Notes: a model not told the origin generated them from the letters alone. A stretch of DNA of 64,000 nt from Symsagittifera roscoffensis (GCF_963678635.1 NC_087063.1:46854101-46918100); one strand, 5' to 3'; positions 42,430 to 52,685 are shown, numbered from the stretch's first letter. A program made the numbers and translations.

Positions 42430-43135
42430 TTACTCGCACTCGTGGAGGTCTGTGAGCTCGTTGGATTTTCCAAGCCGGCTTTCTAACGGCTGCATTCGGG
42501 GAGGGGTAGCAGTCCCCAGCCCTTCTCTCACGTCCGAGCTAGGAGCAGTGGGAGTAGCACCACTCGTTTCTGATGCCAGAGGCCCCATACGATTAGCGAG
42601 TGGATCAGGTACATTGCTCCTCACTCTGCCTCTGCCGGTCAAACTGGTCCGAGCCAGGGAGTCATTCGTCCTGAGTTCCTCCTCCAGCTCCTCGATGTTC
42701 GTTTGGAGGGGGTCGTTGATCCATCGCCTTCCCTCTAGCGTGTTAAAGTGTATACCATGTCTGGTGAGCGCGAGATGGTCAGTCATACGCAACGTGTTTT
42801 CAGATCCATGAGTCGCAACTCGCCTGGATTAGTCCTGACCAGATTACGAATCATTTCATTTTATCGGGCCACGTTGCCGTTCCTGAAATCAACTGATCTT
42901 TGTTCTGGAATTCCATCATCTTAATCACTTGGGCCACGGAGGCTCCCCCAAAGGAAAGCGCAGTGGTCTGATCACTCACAAAGATCTCATTCAGATTCCT
43001 CACCAAGCTGTCCCTCATGATCAGATAACGACTCCCAAAAGGAATCGCTTGGTTGTTGACGGCTTGGTTGTTGTTCTCCGCAGCTGCTTGCAAAAAGAAG
43101 TTACGAACCACAAGGTTCTTTCTGATGTCCACCAC
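42430..43135 (-). pseudogene. SGNH/GDSL-hydrolase-like domain, left copy (middle deleted)
   Basis: 43,135-42,851 carries block I as 'LIMRDSLVRNLNEIFV' (GDS with Gly to Arg) and block II 'ALSFGGASVAQVIKMM', then breaks right after 'QNKDQL'. 42,792-42,430 carries a block-V-like 'ALTRHGIHFNTLEGRRWIN', where the usual Asp of DxxH is His. Block III (GTND) is missing. SGNH hydrolases are serine esterases/lipases; a degenerate copy like this would be inactive. It is followed by a Thr/Ser/Pro-rich linker. Confidence 0.6.
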
Positions 43136-43170
43136 ATTTTCCAGAGCTTCTCGCTATCCTCCAATTTTCT

Positions 43171-44343
43171 CTAACGCTCCAAGGAATGATTCAATCGACC
43201 TGACCATGATGTAACTTCTGTTATTTCATGGCAATCCGCAATCAATTCCATCTCATTTTTGTCCGACATACTCAATCTTCTGTACAATTTGGCTAACTGG
43301 CAATGTTGCTCACTCAATGTATTCAAGCAGTGGCCAGTCCCACGCACATGTCCTTCCATTCCACAGCTGGAGGCTGGGCAAGTGCGCTTCTTCATCCAAT
43401 CACTTTGAGAGTTCCCTTCGGACGATTCCTTGGGTGGTCCGTCATTCTGCTTCATTTTTCCCAGAGCCAAACAGGTGGTGTATTACGGCTAAATCGTGCA
43501 GACTCCCGTCATCATCCAACTCTAGTACGACATAAGCCGTCACGTTCCATATCAAATCAGAGTTTGGGTGAGGGCACCATGAAGGCTTGATGAGCGCCGA
43601 CATCGTTACCAAGCTGGTTTTCAGTCTCGGCTGTTCAACCGTCAGTATTCCGCTGTCTTTCACTCTCTCGGCCCATAAATCGAGGACTATAACTTGTTGG
43701 TAGTCAAAATACGCATCCCTTGCTTCCTCATCCATGAAAGATTTATACGCCATTCCGGGTACACCTGACACGTGCTGGAATGATTTCAGGTTGCCCAAGG
43801 TCACGTATTCCTTTGGATCTCTGGCTCTTTCAATTAATTACCAATTCACATTAAGTTCTTTGTTGGAGTACCTTCTCACTTCATCCAATCTCCGGTAGCT
43901 CTCAATATCGTTTGACTCCTTGGTGGGTACCTGGAGCGGCATATCCTGGTATAATTCCAGCAAGGCTCTCAGGAAAGTCCGTTCATGATCAATTCCTCCT
44001 TGTCGAATGGCTTTTATGCGTTCTTTCAACACAGGAGTGGGGATGCGATCCACCACGAATCTCACAAATAAAGGGCATCTTTACGCTTAGCCCACGATTT
44101 CGCAGAGTTGTCTCTAGTGATCAACACTCGTAGGGCCTCCATCAATTCTAACTCTTGTTCCTTCGATCTCGAATCATTACTGGCTTCGTATTCGGACCTT
44201 TTGATTGCCATCAGACACCATGCAAATCGCACTTGTAACTGCGTCCTGACACACGGGTAGGCTAGATATGCCGCCAACATAGAAGGTGCATTCATAGCTT
44301 CGTCGGAGTGTCTCTGGAGGGCGACCCTCCAGGAAATCTTCAA
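43171..44343 (-). pseudogene. Accessory ORFs: Cys/His protein and helical segments, right copy
   Basis: 43,470-43,171 repeats the Cys/His cluster ('CPASSCGMEGHVRGTGHC'). 43,804-43,442 repeats the 'WNVTAYVVLELDDDGS' segment, with a deletion after 'TVEQPRL'. 44,343-44,062 and 44,065-43,838 repeat the helical segment, split by a one-base shift near 44,065. Confidence 0.45.
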
Positions 44344-44423
44344 CAGTTACTCCAATCCGTTTTCATTTGCCCCCGATGACATCGCAGTTCCATACTCCTT
44401 TCGTTTCAAATCGGAACCCTCCA

Positions 44424-46019
44424 TTAACTCTGTAAATGTTCTTGCATGGCTTCCTTCTTACTCCAACCCATCAATTGCCCTCTCGCTGAGTTCCTCGACT
44501 TGAGCATCTCCACATAGCCACCAGCTGCATCAACCATGTGGACTGAGTCGGGTATTGTAATCCGACTGTACTCGACCACGTCGATTTGTCCTTCCAGTTT
44601 CATTCGTGCCATGTTCGTTCGCGGGGGCTTGTAGTCATCGAGCCCACCAGATCCGCACTGGCTGATGACTTCCATTTCACGTTTCGTATCTGCCAGGGTC
44701 CTTACGCTTTTTCTTGACTTCGAAGCTTGAGATCAAACCGGCCAATAGCATAGGTGGTATCAGGTTCTCTTTTTCTTCCCCACCCGGTGCCGCACGATCC
44801 CCTTGTCCACTCTCGTTCGGATGGGACACCTTTGCTAAAGACGTCATTACTGTATTCATTTTTGATTTTATCACCTTAAAATTCACTGCTTTGCTACCTG
44901 TTTTACTTTTCAGCCTCTTCAGCCCCTTCCTGGCTCGCTTAACGGGTTTCCTCTTCATGATCAGGTATTCATCAGTGCTGTCTTCCGTCAGTGATTCGGT
45001 CAGACCGTCAGACTCCATGGGGCCCATAAATTTCTCTAGAACGTCACGCATGATGGGTTGATTCAAACTCACCTTCATTACGCACTGCGTCCCACCTGCG
45101 TATCACATTCCAAGTCCTCTCCATGAAGGCCACTCGATTCCAGTTCACTCCCGTTTTTCGTTCTAATTCACTCTGGTATCTCTCCCATTCCCCTGACAGC
45201 GTGCCCAGAAAGGTTACTCTCATGGTTTCGTCGTCTCTCCTCCTTCGAGGGGACTCATGAAGTAACTTTTGTGCGTCTCCTTTTCGAGAGTCAAGTGCCA
45301 GATAGACTGGATCCGCTGGAGACAGGATGGCCAGTGCCTCTTTCGTGGGAGACATAAACGAGGACGGCGTCATGAGTACCAGAGGTCCATCGACCTCTCC
45401 ACTGTCATCATCCTCACTGAACTGGTACTCCAGCAAATCCCTCTCTAATGCTCCTAAGTCCATTCCGCTCCTTTTCTCTTCCTTCCCATTCATGGGGTCG
45501 TCATTCTGATCCTCCATATCATCATTGTTGGCATCATCTGGCCTCGGCCCCTGGCGCATATCCATACCTGAGTACGGCCGAGTCGGCACAGTTTGGACAC
45601 CTGCATGTGAAATACTTCGTCATCCGGGAATTCCACTGATTCATCACCATGTGGCGCCAGCTTATCTACCGTCATGTAGATGCCTCCTCTGGACGCTCTC
45701 AACAACACTACTTTCTCCTGTCCTGGCCACTTCAGGAAAACTCAAATCAAAGGTGTGCATCGCTGCAATATTCCAGCTGATAAAGCGTGGCTCCATTCCT
45801 TCACTCCATTTCTGCATTCTCTCTTTCACATCGCGAGCTGCTCCGATGCGAATGGCGATGACAGGAGACGTAACTCCTAATAGCATCCTCCTTATTGGCG
45901 GGTATCGAGGGTATTGATCCGGCAATGGCCTGGATCCTGTAAGCCACGCCAGCTTGTTTTCCCTCACATGTGCGTATGCTGGTTTTCACCACTCGCGCGG
46001 CCTCTCCAGAACCCTTCAC
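44424..46019 (-). pseudogene. Accessory ORFs: basic/acidic and middle segments, right copy
   Basis: 45,589-45,044 (181 aa), 45,078-44,677 (133 aa, identical to the left copy) and 44,675-44,424 (83 aa, longer than its left counterpart because the left copy has a small duplication near 39,210). 46,019-45,801 and 45,967-45,662 repeat the 'AYRIQAIAGSIPS' region in two frames. Function unknown. Confidence 0.45.
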
Positions 46020-46600
46020 TATCGGTCGCAGATTCCAGAGCTTAGGTTGAATTGGGCATGGGAAAGTTCTCCACCCCCATTCGACACTTGAAGTTGTTGT
46101 TGAAGTCCATCACCATCCATCCAGGCTCCGCTATCCTTCTCAGTTCCTTTTGTTCCACTCAATTCAGCACTGAACAATCCACTGCTGAGACCAGGTTGAC
46201 ATATAGCACTGAACTAGTATTTACTTACGCCTTTATTTGTACATTAGATAACACCTGCGACATCACCGGTCCTTACACTACTGTGACGAACTCTCTCAAT
46301 CCAAAGACTAAAGCCAGCGGATCGATCTGCTTCATCACGGGCAGATTTGTCAGTATAGGCCTGCCGCCATATTTCTTGCACTCGCTCGCTCCTGCTATGG
46401 TCTTATCCTCTCCCGTCAGGCTCCTGTTAGTTGCAGGAGATATTGAATCTTTCGATATGAGGTGGTTTCAAACTGCGCATTGAACTCTCGACTCGGCCCC
46501 TGTAGCTGCTCAGGGTAGCACAGGAGTACGAACAGGTCACCCAATCGACCGTGTGTCATCGTGATTAGGGCGAGAAGCCCGCCAGCCTCAGGTCGGCTAG
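46020..46600 (-). pseudogene. Accessory coding stretch retained only in right copy
   Basis: 46,345-46,130 is absent from the left copy. Minus-strand reading gives plausible coding ('LPVMKQIDPLALVFGLRE') with stops, so the left copy was probably deleted rather than the right one gaining an insert. 46,560-46,345 repeats 'LGDLFVLLCYPEQLQGPSRE'. Confidence 0.4.
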
Positions 46601-46639
46601 TGCCTGAGTGAAGGGATATCCGGTCCCTTCACGAATTTT

Positions 46640-47266
46640 TCATGGCTTAATGTTACATACAGTGCCAACACTAGGCCGATCGATAGCTTCCAGATGTCTT
46701 TCACAAAGCTCGCAATCACGGGTCGTGCTGTGCTCTCTGAATCTCTGTATGGCGTTAGAGATGTCTGCCCAGGCAGCAGGGAGTTCCGAGCGAAGAGGGT
46801 GATAGGTGTTTGGATCAATAGATCTTTTCGGCGCGGGAATAACCACGTCAAATCGTCCCTCCGCCAGTGTGGTAACCATCGTGGTAACCAATGGAAGTTG
46901 CAATGGTTCTGGCAACGTAGCGTATTCTGGTGACAAGATAAAGACAATTTTCACCACATTCCTGGTGAAACGTTGCTGTATTGACGTTTCCGCTTCTGTC
47001 ATGGTGGACATGAGCGTCATTATCGCTTCTCCCATGATCTCGTTGCTGGGAATTGATCCATTCATGAGGCGAGTCAATAACCCCCGGCTCTGTAAATGAT
47101 CATTCGAGCTGGCTATTATTATCACTTCTGGATCCATGCTGAAAACTCTCTGCACGCTTATTGCCATACATACTGCTTGTCCCCAATTCAGCTTGGGAGC
47201 CGTAAGGAAGATCACGTCTGGCCAAAACATTGGACGGGGCTTGTAGGCGTAGTCATAACTGGCCAC
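46640..47266 (-). pseudogene. Accessory ORF: segment with xSND motif, right copy (208 aa)
   Basis: Longer open frame than the left copy. 'PDVIFLTAPKLNWGQAV' and 'IIIASSNDHLQSRGLLTRL' are followed by 'VTTMVTTLAEGRFDVVIPAP', 'DPNTYHPLRSELPAAWADI' and a cysteine-containing tail. The strand, S/GxND, helix pattern supports an SGNH-like or other alpha/beta fold; the glycine of GSND is serine here. The final frame overlaps 46,947-46,597 read in another frame. Confidence 0.45.
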
Positions 47267-47280
47267 TTTCAGATACTTTG

Positions 47281-47856
47281 CTATCTTGATGTCAAGGGGT
47301 CATAGGCAGCGAACAGGCTATCGCCATTCGGTATGTCCAGCCCTTTGTACCTCCTGTCGTCCCCTTTCACCGAGGTCGCTCGGGGATAGTCTCTTGAATA
47401 TTCACCAGGCGTTTGGCCCGGTGGTTTGGAGAATTGCCGATACATTTTATGGTGTTTGTTGTTGTCCTTCAATTCGTTCAAAAGGCAGACCAACAGAGGT
47501 TCCCATCTACTCTCTGGGGTAACCGAAGACCTAGAGATGTCGTTAGTGCCAAACTTTAATATCAGAGTATCCAACTGATCTTTGTTCTGAATTTCCATCA
47601 TCTTAATCACTTGGGCCACGGAGGCTCCCCCAAAGGAAAGCGCAGTGGTCTGACCACTCACAAAGATCTCATTCAGATTCCTCACCAAGCTGTCCCTCAT
47701 GATCAGATGACGACTCCCAAAAGGAATCGCTTGGTTGTTGACGGCAGGATTCCTGCTCATGCCATTAAGGCAGGCTCGGAGGTTCTCCGCAGCTGCTTGC
47801 AAAAAGAAGTTACGAACCACAAGGTTCTTTCTGATGTCCACCACACGCGACCTCAA
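47281..47856 (-). pseudogene. SGNH/GDSL-hydrolase-like domain, right copy (C-terminal part deleted)
   Basis: 191-residue frame. Helical lead 'VVRNFFLQAAAENLRACL', then block I 'LIMRDSLVRNLNEIFVSG' (Arg for the usual Gly, Asp-Ser kept), block II 'ALSFGGASVAQV', block III 'TLILKFGTNDISRS', then 'WEPLLVCLLNELK'. At that point it jumps straight to the 'HHKMYRQFSKPPGQ' linker, losing the block V (DxxH) part that the left copy still has. The three blocks in the right order and spacing make the SGNH assignment good; activity is not expected from this copy. Confidence 0.65.
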
Positions 47857-48494
47857 GTGATCTCGCCACGTATCGGGCTTGACGGCCCAATCGCCTGTGG
47901 TGTTCGCTCCGAGTTGCTTGAAGAGCGATCCATGCTTTGGGAAGGGACGATCCTACCCAGCGTCCGTCCGCTGGTTCGGCTTATTTCATTCATCGTCCCT
48001 CTGGCTAACTGCTCAAGCGTTTCTGGAAATCGGGGGAGGAGCCATGTAGGTGTCTGAAAAATCGGGAAGCTATTCCTAGAACTCGCCGCGGGCTGCGAAG
48101 CCTGCAAAGGGGCCACTGGCTCTCTTGAGGCATCCGAATTCATCGTCCCTAGGACCTCTGGTGACATAGGGCCCACCTTCGCCATGTACAAGTCCTTCAG
48201 GTGTTTTATTCCTTCCTCAGGAGTTAACTGCAATTCGTCGTGTCTCTTTTTCCAGTCGTCTCGTTCCTGGGCTATCGCCTTATTTTCTTCAAACTTGGCA
48301 GGCGTGTAACTCCTGCCAATCTCTCTCCTTCTTGTCTAATGTTTCAATCGTTTCCGAAGCCTGGATTTCCATCTCGTTCATCTTGACTTTCTTGGATGGA
48401 GGAGCTGCTGTTGGAGAATCTGCCGCATGTGAAAAACCAGGCCCATCACGTGATCTCTTTGCTCCAATGGCCGATCAATCACGATCTAAAAGGA
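47853..48494 (-). pseudogene. Start of accessory polyprotein with possible splice acceptor
   Basis: A frame beginning just inside 48,494 reads 'IGAKRSRDGPGFSHAADS' then 'PSKKVKMNEMEIQ', and after frame changes continues as 48,233-47,853 ('MQLTPEEGIKHLKDLYM...'), overlapping the SGNH frame by four bases. On the minus strand 'ACTTTCCTTTTAG' ends at about 48,495, a good 3' splice site directly before this coding. A spliced subgenomic mRNA, as used for env-position genes of retroelements, is a plausible expression route (inference). Confidence 0.45.
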
Positions 48495-48846
48495 AAGTGA
48501 CAACTTAGAACCATTATACAAACTATTACCACGATAAAACATCATTCATATCTTTTAGAAGCAGTCAATTGACATTTTCTTTTTGTTTTTAGTCTAAAAT
48601 TTAGCCCCGAGTTGGATCGTCCACCCGCTTATGTCAGTGTAAAATGATCAGATGCTGTCACCTTTTGTACCTGGAATAATCCAGGTCACATTAACATAAT
48701 CATCACATAATCATAACCACACAATATTACAAAATATCAATATCACACATCAATACTACTAAAAAAGCCTAAATCCTAATATTTAAAAAGTAAAGCTAGT
48801 AAAGACTCTTAGTCGTAGCAAAGAATTCTTAATCCTACCCATAGCT
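48495..48846 (-). other. Gap between macro-like ORF and accessory module, no gene seen
   Basis: AT-rich, about 350 bp, without a conserved ORF. It may be the 3' end of an intron for accessory mRNA. Confidence 0.5.
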
Positions 48847-49280
48847 CTAGTATATGCTCAGATAATACTTCCTATGCAAGTAGATTTCTATATCCCACTC
48901 CAAAAAATTCACATGCACTAGAGCATATTGCTCTCTGGGATGTAGTTTTCCCCTATTGGGATCATAGACCGGTAAGGAGAGCGAGGTCACTCCCCTCTCG
49001 ACCAGGAAATCCCTGAGTCGAGTAAGTGCCAGCACTTGACTTTCAGGATTCACGTGTTGCCTGTCGGTTACCTTGGTTACCAAAAAAACAAGTATTTTCC
49101 CGGTATTTGTGATGCGACAGGGGGCAGCGCTATCATCTCTTCTACACCAGGCCTCTGTTTCCATAAAAACTTAATTTTCTTATGCTCTTTTTTGAAGTCG
49201 GCTGCTGGTGCTGTTTTAAAATTTAAATCCGCAGTTATCGCTATAGCGCACGTGCTTTCCGTGAGTATAAAATCATTGTG
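48847..49280 (-). pseudogene. Macro-domain-like ORF after integrase (one frameshift)
   Basis: Two abutting minus-strand frames join at a poly-T run (~49,085). The first, from ~49,278, gives 'DFILTESTCAIAITADLNF' and 'APAADFKKEHKKIKFLWKQ'. The second, in 49,164-48,847, gives 'VFLVTKVTDRQHVNPESQ', 'LTRLRDFLVERGVTSLSLP', 'YALVHVNFLEWDIEIYLH'. This order (strand ending in ADL, short A-rich helix with F+K, 'LVTK', helix, 'SLSLP' strand, final strand with I-x-V/I-Y) matches the ADP-ribose-binding macro fold of the OARD1-like kind. Known macro domains bind or hydrolyse ADP-ribose. The ligand loop after 'SLSLP' lacks the usual GxG ('VYDPNRGKL'). Assigned by pattern only. Confidence 0.5.
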
Positions 49281-49650
49281 TCACAACAATGTCAAAGTAT
49301 GACTCGAAAGTTTGTCCAAAAGGCGGTTTTTAGGGTTTTCTCCTGCGTTTCTAGTTGCCCTGTTTCCCTTGCTAATTTCAATTTTTTGATCATAAGTTTT
49401 TCGGTGTGGGTGAGTCCTACCCCCACTACCGTGACAAAAAATTCCATCGACGTCCCCGTCGATCGCCCAGGATCGAGCAGATCGACGTTGGATTCGGGAA
49501 CACATGGGGCCATCTGGAGCTATCCAGTTTGATTCGGTGTTGTCGTGACTGATGTTTTTGAGTTTTTGATGCTGGTCTGATCGACATCCTGAATCGATTT
49601 TTTTTGGATCTGCAGGTAGATCATGGAGCCATCCGTAAGTTTGTCAAATC
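49281..49650 (-). other. Possible coding between integrase and macro-like ORF, unresolved
   Basis: Two overlapping 73-74-residue frames at 49,281-49,513. One has a lysine/glutamate-rich helix ('EKLMIKKLKLARETGQLE'). No family recognised. Could be the N-terminal part of the macro-like protein. Confidence 0.3.
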
Positions 49651-50099
49651 ATGCTCATGCAATTGTTCCGCCTCAAGTTCGAACTCCATTTCCGGTTCCG
49701 ATCGATCCAGTCTCTTTCTGTATCAACGATCAGGTCGATGTCTTGTGATACCATTATTTCATCCAAACTCACTATTGAGTCCGTTACGTCGTCCAATACA
49801 ATTCTGTCTACGACAAAATCTTCGCAATACCGGTTTAGGTTCCTCTGGTCCCTTCCCCTCTTGCTCTGTCGCGTTTCCATGGTCAAGAGAAAGTCAGATT
49901 ATGCTCCTTTGTCAACTTCGGTCTGCTCTGGGCAGTTCCAGTCCTCTTCGAAATATGGTAGGGTTTCGTCATCGACCTCTATTCGCTCAGTTAGTTCCAG
50001 ATCCAGTGGCAGATCACAGTCATCTATCACCTCATTTCCGTCGTTCTTGTCAGGTGTGCCTCTCATTCACTTCACAGGCGGGATCCACTATCAAATAGT
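49644..50099 (-). pseudogene. Post-integrase acidic tail of pol (uncertain)
   Basis: Short minus-strand frames, including 49,886-49,644 ('VVDRIVLDDVTDSIVSLDE'), follow the integrase C-terminus. They are acidic and without recognised domain. Probably the end of pol. Confidence 0.35.
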
Positions 50100-51688
50100 C
50101 ATCCTCATATATGTCAGCCGGGATGCACCGGTCTTCCGATGAGGCGTTGTGCGGTTTGATGTTCTCGTAATGAGCTGCGCGTCCAGTGCTCAACCGATAA
50201 AAGCGACCACCCTGGTGCACCTCAGTTTTTTGAAATGGACCACGCCATTCTTTCAGAAAATTTTTGGTTCACTTTGGGGGAACCTTCTCCTAAAACACCC
50301 AGACATAGTCCCTCACTGAGTAAGCTTCGGCGTCGGCGGTCCTCTTATCGAATCTCCTCTTCTGGCTAGTTTGGGCCTGCTGCGTGTTCCTTCGGCACAG
50401 ATCATTCAGTCCTTGTTGCCTCCTGATCACATCACGCACGTAAGTTTGCGGTGCTGTTCTCCTTCCCTCGTACACCGTATAAAAGAATGTTAAAGGGAGG
50501 GATTTCTCGTGGCCTGTTAACATTTGTGGGCTGATTCGCGTCGTTTAGTGTTTAGTACTATTGTACGCGCCCACTACCTGCGGCAAGTGTTTATCCTAGT
50601 TTTACATGTATCGTGAGCAATAAACCCTTAGCATGGAAACTAGTGTGCGATTTTCCTTCTTGACTCGGCCATTCGTCTGCGGGTGATAAATGGTCGAGTG
50701 GGCCTGCGCCACTTGCGACCTCTTTAATAACTCCTTTGTGAGATCACCGACGAATGCTTTGCCATTATCCGACTGGAATGTGATCGGGCAGCCGTCTCTG
50801 GCAATCCAGGCATTTATTAAATAGTCACAAGTTTCCTCCGCTGATGCTGTCATGCAGGGAGCTGCCTCTGCGTATTTTCTGAAGTGATCAATCATTACTA
50901 GCACTTGGATGTAGCCCGTGGCCGTCATGCAGATTTTCTGATGATCGATTTGTACCATCTCATTGAATCCTGACGATTCTATCGATTGCAGCGGGAACCT
51001 CAGGTTCCTGGGGTCCTTCGCTTGCTGACATGACAAGCATGCAGAAATCCAGTTTCACCGGCCTTGTTCACGCCAGCCCATTCAAACCGCTTCTGTATCC
51101 GGTTATACACTTCGTCCACGCCTTGATGGCTCATCTGGTCGTGTGAGCGAAACAATATTTCAGTGGTAGTACTATCGAATCGTGTTTGTAAAGGACTCTG
51201 TCTTCTTCTTTGCGCTTGCAGGCCACAATCCCGTCTTTGTTCAAGTATAACAAATCTTTTCTCTTCATATAAAACTGCTTCAGAATCTTATAGCTATCTT
51301 CTTCCAAGTCACCTTTGTCGGGTGCTCCGTTTTCTATCCATCTTTTAAAGTTGCTCGTCATTCTATCGTTTCGCTGAGCTCTTAAAGGATCCGAATGTTG
51401 GTACCTGGCTTTCAAATATGTCTTCAAGACTTTTAGCTGTCCGCTAATTATTTCAGGAGAACGGGCATCGTCCATCATTTTAACACACCGCATCTTTTTG
51501 AAAGGTTTCGCCTCTTGCTCCAAAGGCTCCAGAGTGGTGCGGACGACTGTAGCATGCGGAAGTAATCTGATCGGACGCTTCGACACTGCTATCAACTCAA
51601 GTTTGTCTGCGGCATTGTCGACTACAGTGACTTCGTCATCGGAGGTATACTTGTCCCTGTCTGGGTCTTGATGCATTTCTCTGTCCAA
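50100..51688 (-). pseudogene. Element D integrase (frameshifted)
   Basis: 51,688-51,131 leads into the zinc-binding N-domain, which shifts frame near 51,131 ('SHDQMSHQGVDEVYNRIQKR', HX4H). 51,036-50,602 holds the catalytic core: first Asp in 'MVQIDHQKI', second in 'TFQSDNGKAFV', Glu in 'GRVKKENRTLVSML', preceded by 'STIYHPQTN'. 50,523-50,290 and the following stretch to about 50,160 carry the C-terminal module ('KEWRGPFQKTEVHQGGRFY'), typical of Gypsy integrases. The D,D-35-E residues are present, but stops and shifts make it inactive as a whole. Confidence 0.9.
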
Positions 51689-52685
51689 CCCGTGTTGTTT
51701 TCATTCCACTAGCAAGGAATGAATCGCTCTCCTTCGCGTCTGAATTGGAATTAGTCTCAGACACGTTCTCCCAGGATTGAGAGTTCGAACCATCACTCGA
51801 GCTGATAGAGTCTACACAATCGCCTTCAGTATTGTTCTTCATGTTTCTCGACTCCCCGGACAAAATTCTGTCCTTCGGTTGTCCTTGCATCGACTCCCCG
51901 GACAAATCATCCTGGCTGGGCCCGATGTAACATGACTCACCGGACAACTCGGCGTCCCGACCATTTTCCTGATTTGACTCCCCGGACAATTTCTCATCTC
52001 CGGATGAACAATCCGAGCACGGCCTGTACTCCTTTTTGGCATCAGTGAACTGAACCCTCCTTGCCATACAGGGTTTCAGTTTAACACTGACCCCCTGAGC
52101 GGATTGAGTACTGGCCAGTTGTTGACGTTCCACGTATGAGGTCCTAAAAAGGATATCGTTCGGTATCGAGTTCCCCAGCTGGTTCACTACTGATCGGCAA
52201 TCCCGTTCAACGTCCCGACTCAGGATCGCTACCGGTCTTTTCTCTGTTTTTTCAGTGATGGTCAGCCTCTGCATTGTTTCCATCCATTCATGATCCTGTC
52301 TTTCAACTGGATCAAGCAGATCACGAAGTTCTTGCATGACATCCGGTGCTACGCTCACCGTTTTGTTCAGCAGCGCTTTTTTATTGGTACCTAGCCTGGT
52401 AAGTTCTCGCTGTACCAGGTTGGAGCGTACTAACAAATCCAATGGAACCGGGTCACCCTTTGCCAACACTTTTATCTCGGCAGCTCTTTCCGGAGGAAGT
52501 TCAGGATGTCCTGGTATAGTGCCCTGACTTGTCAAGCCATCTGGTGAGTGGCACCTTATCATAGGTGTCTTTGTCCAGAAAAGAAAAACCATCCTTAATT
52601 TCTGCCTGGTCAGCTTGCTTCTCCTCCAGTCGCTCCGGGAACTCCGTCTTCTTGCTGAAGCTGTCGGCATTGTGGTGTTTGTCAC
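51636..52685 (-). pseudogene. Element D RNase H-integrase linker with LSGES repeats
   Basis: 349-residue frame. From about residue 55 it reads 'IPGHPELPPERAAEIKVLAK', then a helical region with 'LTRLGTNKKALLNKTVSVAP', then four LSGES units spaced exactly 14 residues apart (51,840-51,995; 'KLSGESNQENG', 'ELSGESCYIG', 'DLSGESMQGQ', 'ILSGESRNM'), then an acidic serine-rich tail. Such a long, partly disordered insert between RNase H and integrase is unusual for Gypsy elements. The first ~55 residues are out of frame with RNase H. Confidence 0.7.
51843..51983 (-). repeat. 42-bp coding tandem repeat (four LSGES units)
   Basis: GACTC(C/A)CCGGACAA recurs every 42 bp four times on the + strand. The spacers differ in sequence, so only the LSGES core and the period are kept. 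This points to selection on the peptide rather than recent slippage. Confidence 0.85.

Larger units (their letters stand above)
37751..43134 (-). repeat. Accessory-module tandem duplication, left copy (5.38 kb)
   Basis: Both copies begin CATTTTCCAGAGCTTCTCG (37,751 and 43,135) and end at GATGTCCACCAC (43,134 and ~47,845). They are very similar across shared parts; ORF pairs have offsets of 5,257-5,384 because of indels. The left copy lacks about 210 bp that the right copy has at 46,130-46,345. It keeps about 0.9 kb (42,000-42,880) missing from the right copy. Confidence 0.92.
43135..47845 (-). repeat. Accessory-module tandem duplication, right copy (4.71 kb)
   Basis: Counterpart of 37,751-43,134, directly abutting it head to tail. 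It continues without break into unique accessory DNA up to 48,494, so this copy is in its original context on the 5' side. Confidence 0.92.

Noticed and set aside
42143-42811. 222-residue + strand ORF across the accessory module
   Set aside because: Antisense to the SGNH-like/linker coding. Low-complexity Ser-rich translation of the opposite strand.
36753-48494. A host gene or a viral replication gene set for the accessory module
   Set aside because: No host family is recognised, frames are broken, the module is flanked by LTR-like DNA, and no polymerase of its own is visible.
51843-51983. 42-bp repeats as a CRISPR array or non-coding minisatellite
   Set aside because: They lie in frame within the pol linker and encode the same LSGES core each time.
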